Shown: piece after piece, positions 1-6,139 of the stretch
How the letters are laid out: every line of letters starts with the position of its first letter
How positions within the stretch are numbered: position 1 is the first letter of the stretch
Origin: Dehalococcoidia bacterium
GTDB taxonomy: Bacteria; Chloroflexota; Dehalococcoidia; Plut-88900
Direction: 5' to 3'
Assembly (NCBI GenBank): GCA_012270635.1
Contig: JAAXHX010000102.1
Coordinates: forward strand, 1-6,584
Length of the DNA: 6,584 nt
Notes under the pieces: generated by a model
What the model saw: the letters and a program-made list of their open reading frames with translations, nothing else
What the model was told of the DNA's origin: nothing
The model's database searches: none
Translations under genes and position numbers: made by a program

Positions 1-305
1 GTCAGCGCTTGCCACGCCATGATCCTTTGCGAGGCCACGGGCCTCTGCCTGGTGCGCAGCATCTTCTGGTCCGACTGTCGCTCCAGGAAGTGGTTCAGGG
101 CGTTGGCCCCACCCGAGGCCAACGTTCCGCCCACGAGCACCACCAGCATCAGTTGCCCCGATGGTATGCCCTGCTGGGCCAGGAACATGCCCCCCAGGGC
201 GGTCACCAGCAGGAGGGAGATTATCTTGGGCTTGGTCAGGCTGATGTAGTCCTGGACGATGGCCAGCAAGTTGGGCCCCCCGGCGACTCTCTGCTTAAGC
301 AGCAT
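1..305 (-). CDS. ctaB: Protohaem IX farnesyltransferase (haem O synthase), 5' part only
   Basis: Leftward gene cut by the left window edge; 101 N-terminal codons are visible. The family (UbiA superfamily, CtaB/CyoE) is an integral membrane prenyltransferase that adds a farnesyl group to protohaem IX to give haem O, the precursor of haem A. Seen: the entry motif DYISLTKPK at residues 19-27, a first membrane segment (about 28-44), a second hydrophobic stretch (51-66), then GGANALNHFLERQSDQKM (65-82) followed by RTRQRP (84-89). This is the first polyprenyl-diphosphate/Mg-binding motif, N71-x3-E75-x3-D79; many family members have Asp where Glu75 stands. The second Asp-rich motif lies outside the window. 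The ATG start (complement of 303-305) is preceded by GGAG at 4 nt and overlaps the end of ctaA by 11 bp, so translation is probably coupled to ctaA. Identity is secure; only the downstream half is unseen. Confidence 0.93.
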   Translation of the reverse strand, partial: MLLKQRVAGGPNLLAIVQDYISLTKPKIISLLLVTALGGMFLAQQGIPSGQLMLVVLVGGTLASGGANALNHFLERQSDQKMLRTRQRPVASQRIMAWQAL

Positions 306-1257
306 TGCGCTCCCCGCCCTCGGCCCTCGGGCCCAGGTAAACCACGGCCACCAGCAGCACCAGCGCCGCCCATACGAAGGTCGCCGCGGCCAGATGCAGC
401 ACGTTCGTGGCCCGGTGGAAACCCAGCATCACGTTGATCCCGCCCACGACGATTTGACCTACGAACAGGGCCACGAAAAGCGGGGCCAGGCGGCTGAGGC
501 CCGGCGCCCGGTTACGAAGATTGTAGGCCTGGTGCGCCGCGGCCGCGATTATCGGTACGGCGACGATTGTTATGAGCCGGTGGCCCATGTGGACGCCTTC
601 CAGGAAGGTGTCGGGGAAGAGAGAGCCGCTGCACAGCGGCCACGAATCGCCGCACGCCCCCGTGGCCCCCGTAGCCTGCGTGTATGCCCCGCTGAGTATC
701 ACGATGAAGGTCGCCGCCAGGGCGGATATGAAGGTCCATCGGGCAGTGGATGAGATTGGGCTGTGTGCTTCCGACGAAGTGTGGCCTTGCTCCGACCGCC
801 CCGTAACGGCGATGAGGATCATCAGGGCCAGGACCGATTGCGCCACGGTCAGATGCGCCATGACCAGCCATTCGTTCAGCTCTGTCCTCACCGTGATCCA
901 GCCGAGAATTACCTGGACTATCAGCAGGAGGATAGTGAGGACCACGGGCCGCGTCAGGCGCCTGTCGTCACGGTGGGAGCGCCATATGATCACCCCCGTC
1001 CCCACGATGATCAGCCCCGTCACCGCTGCAACAAGTCGGTGGAAGTATTCGATCATCGTCGCGGGGTCGGTGGAAGGGATCACCCTGCCGTGACAGAAAG
1101 GCCAGTCCGGGCACCCGAGGCCCGAATCGGTGATGCGTACCACGCCGCCAAGGATGATCAGGCCCAAAAGGAATACCACGGAGATCAGGGACCAGGCCTT
1201 GAGGGGCCCTCCGGTCCGTCCCGCTATCGGTTTGACGTCCAGTGTTTGGTCGACCAA
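295..1257 (-). CDS. ctaA: Haem A synthase (haem O oxygenase, COX15/CtaA family)
   Basis: A 320-residue membrane protein that oxidises the C8 methyl of haem O to a formyl group, giving haem A for CoxA. Eight membrane segments can be drawn (about 22-41, 67-92, 103-121, 131-151, 173-193, 221-241, 256-277, 283-307), arranged as two four-helix halves. Seen: the EYFHR motif (Glu70, His73), His135 in the fourth helix, His226 in HMGHR and His288 in NVLHL, which match the four conserved haem-ligand histidines and catalytic Glu of the family. Both loop cysteine pairs are present, C49-x5-C55 (GCPDWPFC) and C202-x6-C209 (ACGDSWPLC), as in the Bacillus-type enzyme. The start is TTG: an in-frame TGA lies upstream (about 1330) with no ATG or GTG between, and the first helix begins at residue 22. 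A weak GGAAG lies 11 nt before the TTG. It is the first gene of a leftward ctaA-ctaB unit, divergent from the oxidase genes. Confidence 0.95.
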   Translation of the reverse strand: MVDQTLDVKPIAGRTGGPLKAWSLISVVFLLGLIILGGVVRITDSGLGCPDWPFCHGRVIPSTDPATMIEYFHRLVAAVTGLIIVGTGVIIWRSHRDDRRLTRPVVLTILLLIVQVILGWITVRTELNEWLVMAHLTVAQSVLALMILIAVTGRSEQGHTSSEAHSPISSTARWTFISALAATFIVILSGAYTQATGATGACGDSWPLCSGSLFPDTFLEGVHMGHRLITIVAVPIIAAAAHQAYNLRNRAPGLSRLAPLFVALFVGQIVVGGINVMLGFHRATNVLHLAAATFVWAALVLLVAVVYLGPRAEGGERNAA

Positions 1258-1322
1258 TTCGGCCCGTTCTTCCGCGGCAGGACCGCGTCGGGCGGCTTTC
1301 CAAGTCCGCTCTAGGGCTCCAT

Positions 1323-1340
1323 TTGTGCATCAATGCACAA
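1323..1340. promoter_or_regulatory. Perfect 18-bp dyad, probable operator
   Basis: TTGTGCAT-CA-ATGCACAA: two perfect 8-bp inverted arms around a 2-bp centre. The centre is too short for a stable RNA loop, so a site for a dimeric DNA-binding protein is more likely than a hairpin. It lies just downstream of the predicted ctaA -10 element, covering the expected ctaA start of transcription near 1339, and about 90 bp upstream of the predicted coxB transcription start. By position it could repress ctaA and act at a distance on coxB. I do not recognise the cognate regulator. Confidence 0.55.
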
Positions 1341-1345
1341 CTGGA

Positions 1346-1354
1346 AGTATAGCA
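1346..1354 (-). promoter_or_regulatory. Predicted extended -10 promoter of ctaA-ctaB
   Basis: On the minus strand the sequence reads TGC-TATACT: a -10 hexamer matching the consensus at five of six bases (complement of 1346-1351) with an extended TGn just upstream (complement of 1352-1354). No good -35 hexamer is visible 16-18 bp further upstream, which is tolerated by extended -10 promoters. The predicted start of transcription is near 1339, giving a leader of about 80 nt before the ctaA TTG, and it falls inside the 18-bp dyad. Inferred from pattern only. Confidence 0.5.
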
Positions 1355-1385
1355 TAGCCGCCCGTTTTCGAGTGCCGCTCGCCCC

Positions 1386-1414
1386 TTGACGGGGCCGAGC
1401 ATCTTTGATAGTCT
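1386..1414 (+). promoter_or_regulatory. Predicted promoter of the coxB operon
   Basis: TTGACG (1386-1391) and TAGTCT (1409-1414) are separated by exactly 17 bp. The -35 matches five of six consensus bases. The -10 matches only three but keeps the important first T, second A and last T, and has an extended TG one base upstream (1406-1407). Expected start near 1421, leaving a leader of about 63 nt with an AT-rich patch (AAAATTTTT, 1423-1431). A weaker alternative is TTTACA (1429-1434) with TATCCA (1451-1456) at 16 bp. Confidence 0.5.
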
Positions 1415-1483
1415 GCTACGTGAAAATTTTTACAGACGACGTATCCCCGTTATCCAGTTACCAGCTACGCGAGAGGCCCCATA

Positions 1484-3088
1484 TTGGCTTTAGGCCTAAT
1501 CAGGAAGACCCTCCTCCCCGCCCTTCTACTGTCCGCCCTATTCCTTCTGGCCAGTTGCGGCGACCAGTCCACCTTTGAAGTCAAAGGAGAAGTCGCGCGC
1601 CGGCAACTGGACCTGTTCTGGATTATCTTCGGTCTGGCCGCCTTAGTGTTCGTGGTCGTTGAAGGCGCGCTGATCTACAGCGCCTTTCGCTATCGCCGAC
1701 GCCCGGGCCAGGCCATCCCCAAGCAGACTCACGGTCACACCAAGCTGGAGATTGCCTGGACCATAGCCCCGACCCTGGTGCTCGTCGGCGTGGCCATTCC
1801 CACCCTCATCGTCATCTTCAACACCTCCATCTCCAGCGATTACGATGTCAAGTTGACCGTCGTGGAAGAGGTTGTTGACCCGAGCAAGGAGGTCAGCCTT
1901 GAGCAGGCCCGCCGAGTCGATGACACAGCGGTAGTCGGCAAGGAAATAACCGTGCCCCGCATGCAGATAACCGCTCGGGCCCACCAGTGGTGGTGGGAGT
2001 TCCGCTACTCCGACGAGGACATTGAGACCGCAAACGAACTCCATATCCCCGTAAACACCAGGGTCGACGTGGATCTGGTATCCGACGACGTGATCCACAG
2101 CTTTTGGATTCCCAATCTCGCGGGCAAGCTGGACATCGTCCCAACGGTGACCAACAAAACTTGGTTCATGGCCAGCGAGGTGGGAGTCTACGAAGGCCGC
2201 TGCGCCGAGTTCTGTGGCCTCGCCCACGCCGACATGCGCTTCGTCGTGATAGCCCACGAATGGGACGACTACGACGGCTGGGTGGCGGCCTACAACGCCG
2301 CACCCGAGCAGCCCACCGGCGACGCGCTGCAAGGTCAGGCGGTCTTCCTTAACAAGGGCTGCGTCCTCTGCCACAACAAAGACGCCCCGACTGCCCTGGA
2401 AGTCAGGGAGCAGCAGAGGAAGCAGTTCCTGGAAGGGAATGCCGTGGTGCCCGGCCCCAACCTCAAGCACTTCGCCACCCGCACCACCATGGCCGCGGGC
2501 ATCGCGCCCCTCACCAAGTCGAACCTGGAGGCTTGGCTCAGCGACCCCGACGAGTTCAAGCCCGGCAACCGCATGGGCCAACTCGCCGCAGTCTATAACG
2601 ACCCCACGCAGACGATGACCGACGAGGAGGTCGTGCAGTTAGCCGCATACCTGCTCAGCCTGCGGCCCGCCGTCGAGGCCATCCCAACCCCGACCGCCCT
2701 CCCCTCCCCCGACGCTACACCCGCTCCCACACCCGACCCCTTCGCAACGCCGACGGTGGAACCCAGCCCGACTCCAGTCTCGCTGCCGGCGGGGGACGCC
2801 GGGCGAGGGGCCCAGGTCTTCGAGACTTCAACGCCCCTCACCTGCACCACCTGTCACTCCCTGGACGGGACCGTGGGACTCGGCCCGAGCCTTCAGGGCA
2901 TCGCAACCACGGCCGGGACCCGGGTGCCGGGGATGGACGCCCGGGAGTACATCACTCAGTCCGTCCTGGACACCAACGCCTACATAGTCGAAGGTTTCCC
3001 GGCCGATCTCATGCCCTTGAACTTCGTCGAGACCATCGGCCCGCAGGCCATCGCCGACGTGATCGAATACCTGTTGACCCTCAATTAG
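1484..3088 (+). CDS. coxB: Cytochrome c oxidase subunit II with CuA domain and two fused cytochrome c domains
   Basis: A 534-residue lipoprotein subunit that takes electrons and passes them to haem a of CoxA. Domains in order: signal peptide with lipobox LLAS-C25; two membrane helices (about 45-67 and 89-112); an unusual polar insert (about 122-156); the CuA cupredoxin domain (158-268) with HQWWWEFRY (167-175), His205, Cys240, Glu242, Cys244, His248 and Met251, the full CuA set; cytochrome c domain 1 (277-395) with CVLCH at 293-297 and candidate axial Met364 in KPGNRM; a Pro/Thr-rich linker (397-435); and cytochrome c domain 2 (436-534) with CTTCH at 454-458 and candidate Met510 in DLMPLNF. 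Domain 1 is the usual caa3 type; the second domain makes the protein longer than ordinary CoxB. The start is TTG, with GAGAGG (1471-1476) 7 nt upstream; the next Met is residue 160, beyond the signal peptide and both helices. First gene of the oxidase operon; CoxA follows 63 bp downstream. Confidence 0.97.
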   Translation: MALGLIRKTLLPALLLSALFLLASCGDQSTFEVKGEVARRQLDLFWIIFGLAALVFVVVEGALIYSAFRYRRRPGQAIPKQTHGHTKLEIAWTIAPTLVLVGVAIPTLIVIFNTSISSDYDVKLTVVEEVVDPSKEVSLEQARRVDDTAVVGKEITVPRMQITARAHQWWWEFRYSDEDIETANELHIPVNTRVDVDLVSDDVIHSFWIPNLAGKLDIVPTVTNKTWFMASEVGVYEGRCAEFCGLAHADMRFVVIAHEWDDYDGWVAAYNAAPEQPTGDALQGQAVFLNKGCVLCHNKDAPTALEVREQQRKQFLEGNAVVPGPNLKHFATRTTMAAGIAPLTKSNLEAWLSDPDEFKPGNRMGQLAAVYNDPTQTMTDEEVVQLAAYLLSLRPAVEAIPTPTALPSPDATPAPTPDPFATPTVEPSPTPVSLPAGDAGRGAQVFETSTPLTCTTCHSLDGTVGLGPSLQGIATTAGTRVPGMDAREYITQSVLDTNAYIVEGFPADLMPLNFVETIGPQAIADVIEYLLTLN

Positions 3089-3092
3089 TCTG

Positions 3093-3121
3093 TTGAGAGG
3101 CGCCTGGAAAGCTAATATAAT
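3093..3121 (+). promoter_or_regulatory. Predicted internal promoter ahead of coxA
   Basis: TTGAGA (3093-3098) and a perfect TATAAT (3116-3121) are separated by 17 bp, in the coxB-coxA gap and only four bases after the coxB stop. The expected start of transcription is near 3128, leaving a leader of about 24 nt that contains the coxA ribosome site. This is the best match to a housekeeping sigma-factor promoter in the window and could give coxA, coxC, coxD and ctaG transcription independent of coxB. No terminator hairpin is seen after coxB, so read-through from coxB is also likely. Confidence 0.6.
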
Positions 3122-3151
3122 TCGGGCCTAATCCGGGAGAGGCAACACACT

Positions 3152-5038
3152 TTGGTAACGGTAGACAAGGTAATAGAGGGAGCAACGGCCAGGTCCAAGG
3201 CCTTTGATACGGCCTGGAGCTGGATGACCACCGTCGACCACAAGCGGATCGGCGTCCTCTACCTAGTCACCTCCATCATCTTCTTCTTCGGAGCGGGCAT
3301 AGAGGCCCTGGTCATGCGGGTCCAGCTCGCCCGGCCCGACAGTACCCTGGTTGAGGCGGAGACCTTCAACCAGATGTTCACCATGCATGCTCTGTCCATG
3401 ATCTTCCTGGGCGTGATGCCGATGAGCGTCGCCTTCTTCAACCTCGTCGTGCCCCTGGCCATCGGCGCCCGGGACGTCGCCTTCCCGAGACTGAACGCCC
3501 TGAGCTACTGGGTCTTCCTGTTCGGCGGGTTGATACTGAACGGCGGATTCATTTCGGGCATGGGCTCCCCGGACGTCGGCTGGTTCGGCTACGCCAACCT
3601 CACCGAAAAGCCCTTCACCGAGGGCCAGGGGATGACCTTCTACAGCCTCGGCCTGATCATATTGGGGGTCTCGTCCCTCGCCGGCGCCTTCAACTTCGCC
3701 GTCACCATCATCAACATGAGGGCCCCGGGCATGTCCCTGATGAGAATGCCCCCCTTCATCTGGATGACCCTGGTCACTTCCTTCCTGCTGATTACGGCCA
3801 TGCCCGTGATCACCGTGGGCCTGATACAGATCCTCTTCGACAGGAGCTTCGGGACCACCTTCTTCGACACCAGCGCGGGCGGCAGCCCCGTGCTCTGGCA
3901 GCACGTCTTCTGGCTGTTCGGCCACCCGGAGGTCTACATCCTGATATTGCCCGCCATGGGCATAGTCTCCGAAATCATACCGACCTTCTCCCGGAAGCCG
4001 TTGTTCGGATACCATTTCGTGATTTTCTCGGGCATCGTCATCGGGTTTATGGGCTGGGGCGTGTGGAGCCACCACATGTTCACCGTGGGCCTGGGCAACG
4101 TCGCCAACTCCGTGTTTGCCATAACCACCATGCTCATCGCAGTCCCGACCGGGGTGAAGATATTCAACTGGCTCGGGACCATGTGGGGAGGGTCCATCCG
4201 GTTCTCGACGCCCATGCTGTTTGCCATAGGCTTCGTGGCCATGTTCATCCTGGGCGGCCTCAGCGGAGTTACCCACGCCTCACCCCCCGCCGACGCCCAG
4301 CAGCAGGACACCTATTACATCGTCGCGCACCTGCACTACGTCCTCTTCGGCGGCAGCATCATGGGGTTGCTGGCGGGGATCTACTACTGGTTCCCCAAGA
4401 TGACGGGCCGCATGCTCAATGACAACCTGGGCAAGCTCCACTTCTGGCTCCTGATGCTGGGGGCCAACCTCACCTTCTTCCCCATGCACATTCTGGGCCT
4501 CGTGGGCATGCCTCGCAGGGTGTACACCTATTCCGCCGTGTCCGGCTTCGAGCCTTACAACCTGTTGCAGACCGTTGGCGCCTTCATCCTGGCGTCGTCG
4601 TTCCTGATATTCCTGCACAACGTGTTCAGCTCTCTCAAGAAAGGCCCCAGGGCCGGCAAGGACCCGTGGGACGGGCGGACCCTGGAATGGACCATCCCCT
4701 CCCCGCCTCCCCACTACAACTTCGTGGAGATACCCACCATCCACAGCCGGGAGCCCGCCTGGGACATGAAGTACGGCCACGATTCCGAGGGCGCATCCCC
4801 CATCGAGAGGCCCGACGCCCCCGGCGCCCAGCTCTATAACGAAGCTGAAGAGGAAGAGCACCCCGAAATCCACATGCCCAGTCCCTCCTACTGGCCCTTG
4901 GTCGTGGCGGCAGGGCTCGGCATTGCCGGCGCCCTCTTCGTCGTGGGGCCGTGGTATAGCGCCATCGGCGTAGTGATAGCCATGGTCGGCCTGTATGCCT
5001 GGGCGGCGGAACCCGTCTCGAAAGAGGATAGCCACTAG
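3152..5038 (+). CDS. coxA: Cytochrome c oxidase subunit I, A1-type haem-copper oxygen reductase
   Basis: A 628-residue catalytic subunit that reduces oxygen to water and pumps protons across the cytoplasmic membrane. Seen: low-spin haem a ligands His79 (FTMHA) and His395; haem a3 ligand His393 (VAHLHYV); CuB ligands His258, His307 and His308 (SHHMF); cross-link Tyr262 and pump Glu260 in GHPEVY (257-262); D-channel Asp108; K-channel Lys336 in PTGVK; Arg455-Arg456 near the haem propionates. This set marks the A1 subfamily. About twelve core helices end near 490, followed by a soluble stretch (495-578, with a Glu-rich run at 565-569) and two extra helices (about 580-600 and 603-618). Bacillus-type caa3 enzymes have the same 14-helix subunit I. 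Gln385 replaces the His usual just before Asp386 at the Mg/Mn site. The start is TTG with GGGAGAGG (3135-3142) 9 nt upstream; an in-frame TAA at 3113 and no other common start codon between fix this choice. Confidence 0.98.
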   Translation: MVTVDKVIEGATARSKAFDTAWSWMTTVDHKRIGVLYLVTSIIFFFGAGIEALVMRVQLARPDSTLVEAETFNQMFTMHALSMIFLGVMPMSVAFFNLVVPLAIGARDVAFPRLNALSYWVFLFGGLILNGGFISGMGSPDVGWFGYANLTEKPFTEGQGMTFYSLGLIILGVSSLAGAFNFAVTIINMRAPGMSLMRMPPFIWMTLVTSFLLITAMPVITVGLIQILFDRSFGTTFFDTSAGGSPVLWQHVFWLFGHPEVYILILPAMGIVSEIIPTFSRKPLFGYHFVIFSGIVIGFMGWGVWSHHMFTVGLGNVANSVFAITTMLIAVPTGVKIFNWLGTMWGGSIRFSTPMLFAIGFVAMFILGGLSGVTHASPPADAQQQDTYYIVAHLHYVLFGGSIMGLLAGIYYWFPKMTGRMLNDNLGKLHFWLLMLGANLTFFPMHILGLVGMPRRVYTYSAVSGFEPYNLLQTVGAFILASSFLIFLHNVFSSLKKGPRAGKDPWDGRTLEWTIPSPPPHYNFVEIPTIHSREPAWDMKYGHDSEGASPIERPDAPGAQLYNEAEEEEHPEIHMPSPSYWPLVVAAGLGIAGALFVVGPWYSAIGVVIAMVGLYAWAAEPVSKEDSH

Positions 5039-5084
5039 CCCCGACTTCATCCCCTGATCCAACCGTACGCCGCGGAGAACTTAT

Positions 5085-5768
5085 TTGGCCCACGCCGTTA
5101 CAACAGACCACAGCCCCGAGCATGAGACCACCACCGGCCTAGACCATCGCAAGCTCGCGATGTGGGCCTTCCTGGGCTCCGAGTGCCTATTCTTCGGCAC
5201 TTTCATATCCACCTACCTGGTCTACCGCAACAAGAGCCTGGTAGGCCCGTACCCGGCGGATGTCATCGACGTCCCGGTCACTACGGTCAGCACCTTCGTC
5301 CTGCTGATGAGCAGCTTCATGATGGTTATGACCCTTCACGCCATCAGGAGAGGCGACGATAGGGGTTTCCGAGTCTGGATCCTGGGCACCGCGTTGCTCG
5401 GCTCCGTATTCCTCGGCTTCCAGGTCTACGAATTCCGCGAGTTCTACGTCCACTACGGCCTGTCCCCGGCAACCAACCTGTTCGGCAGCAGCTTCTTCGT
5501 CCTCACCGGGTTCCACGGGGCCCACGTCACGGGGGGCGTGATCTGGCTGGTCTCCCTGTTAGGTCAATCTTTGAACGGAACCCTGACCCAGAAAGATTCT
5601 CTTAGAGTCGAGATAGCCGGACTCTATTGGCACTTCGTAGACATCGTGTGGATTATCATCTTCACCCTGGTCTACCTCCTAGGCGCCAACGATAGACCTC
5701 CCGGCGCAGAAGCATCAGAAAGTCATGCGCTGTTCTCCAACGTACTGGCGCAGGTCCCCTTTGTCTAA
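5085..5768 (+). CDS. coxC: Cytochrome c oxidase subunit III
   Basis: A 227-residue membrane subunit that binds subunit I and stabilises turnover and proton uptake; it carries no redox centre. Five membrane helices can be drawn (about 22-47, 63-86, 94-116, 133-160, 176-199). Family marks: GSECLFFGTF (31-40) with the conserved Glu33, FFVLTGFHGAHVTGG (137-151) with His144 and His147, and YWHFVDIVWIIIFTLVYLLG (181-200). The five-helix form, lacking the first two helices of the seven-helix subunit III, pairs well with the two extra helices at the end of CoxA, as in caa3 oxidases. A tail of about 27 residues after the last helix (from Ala201) is longer than I expect. The start is TTG, with GGAG (5074-5077) 7 nt upstream; an in-frame TGA at 5055 and no ATG or GTG between support it. 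It lies 46 bp after coxA and probably belongs to the same transcript. Confidence 0.96.
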   Translation: MAHAVTTDHSPEHETTTGLDHRKLAMWAFLGSECLFFGTFISTYLVYRNKSLVGPYPADVIDVPVTTVSTFVLLMSSFMMVMTLHAIRRGDDRGFRVWILGTALLGSVFLGFQVYEFREFYVHYGLSPATNLFGSSFFVLTGFHGAHVTGGVIWLVSLLGQSLNGTLTQKDSLRVEIAGLYWHFVDIVWIIIFTLVYLLGANDRPPGAEASESHALFSNVLAQVPFV

Positions 5769-5806
5769 AGAGGCGCGGAGCACAGGTCAAGGATAGAGCC
5801 AAGCGA

Positions 5807-6139
5807 ATGCAGGACAACGCCCTAGAGACCGGGACCCCCTCCGCCCCTCCCCATAGTGAGGAAGGGCATCCCACCGTACGCACCTATGTCGTGGTGGCCC
5901 TCATCCTTGGGGTCATAACCCTCATAGAGTTCGGCATCTTCTACCTCGAATTCGCCAGGATATGGTTCATACTCATTTTCATCGTCCTGTCGGGGGTGAA
6001 GTTCGCCATCGTCATCATGTTCTACATGCACCTCAAGTTTGACAATATCCTCTTCTCTCGCCTCTTCCTTGGAGGCTTGGCCCTTGCCGCCTTCGCCCTC
6101 TTTGCCCTCCTCGCCCTCTTCAGCCTCTTGAGACTGTAG
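5807..6139 (+). CDS. coxD: Cytochrome c oxidase small subunit IV (prokaryotic CoxD/CtaF type)
   Basis: A 110-residue protein with a polar N-terminal tail (1-24) and three membrane helices (about 25-47, 52-74, 84-107). The motif FYMHLKFD (72-79) and the size, fold and position after coxC match the prokaryotic subunit IV family (CtaF/CyoD-like), a small accessory subunit thought to aid assembly or stability of the CuB site. The C-terminal helix is unusually simple in composition (Ala, Leu, Phe) and is encoded by imperfect 9-bp repeats. The ATG start is the only ATG among the rightward genes; AAGGA (5789-5793) lies 13 nt upstream, a rather long spacing. The gap to coxC is 38 bp, so co-transcription is expected. 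The family is poorly conserved, so the exact subfamily is less certain than the role. Confidence 0.9.
   Translation: MQDNALETGTPSAPPHSEEGHPTVRTYVVVALILGVITLIEFGIFYLEFARIWFILIFIVLSGVKFAIVIMFYMHLKFDNILFSRLFLGGLALAAFALFALLALFSLLRL
6095..6130 (+). repeat. Four imperfect 9-bp tandem repeats inside coxD
   Basis: GCCCTCTTT, GCCCTCCTC, GCCCTCTTC and AGCCTCTTG follow one another in frame, encoding Ala-Leu-Phe / Ala-Leu-Leu / Ala-Leu-Phe / Ser-Leu-Leu in the last coxD helix. The strand is almost wholly pyrimidine. It may have grown by slippage; the period keeps the reading frame. Confidence 0.6.

Noticed and set aside
9..753. Plus-strand open frames over ctaB and ctaA
   Set aside because: Low-complexity Pro/Arg/His-rich translations without motifs; the minus strand encodes clear CtaB and CtaA.
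1323..1340. The 18-bp dyad as a transcription terminator
   Set aside because: Only a 2-nt loop and no T-run follows; it lies between divergent genes where a terminator makes little sense.
968..1402. Minus-strand frame starting upstream of ctaA, considered as a leader peptide
   Set aside because: It overlaps ctaA out of frame for most of its length, has no convincing ribosome site and no family-like sequence.
1643..2581. Minus-strand open frame (312 codons) opposite coxB
   Set aside because: Shadow of coxB codon bias; no domain or ribosome site, and the plus strand carries all CuA and haem motifs.
3099..3104. GGCGCC palindrome between coxB and coxA as a terminator or operator
   Set aside because: Six-base palindromes are frequent by chance in GC-rich DNA; no longer stem or T-run surrounds it.
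3263..4276. Long minus-strand open frame (337 codons) opposite coxA
   Set aside because: Its translation is rich in His, Gly, Glu and Asp with no recognisable motif, as expected for the reverse frame of a GC-rich membrane-protein gene. CoxA on the plus strand is certain.
4280..5062. Minus-strand open frame (260 codons) opposite the 3' part of coxA
   Set aside because: No family features; composition of a reverse-frame artefact.
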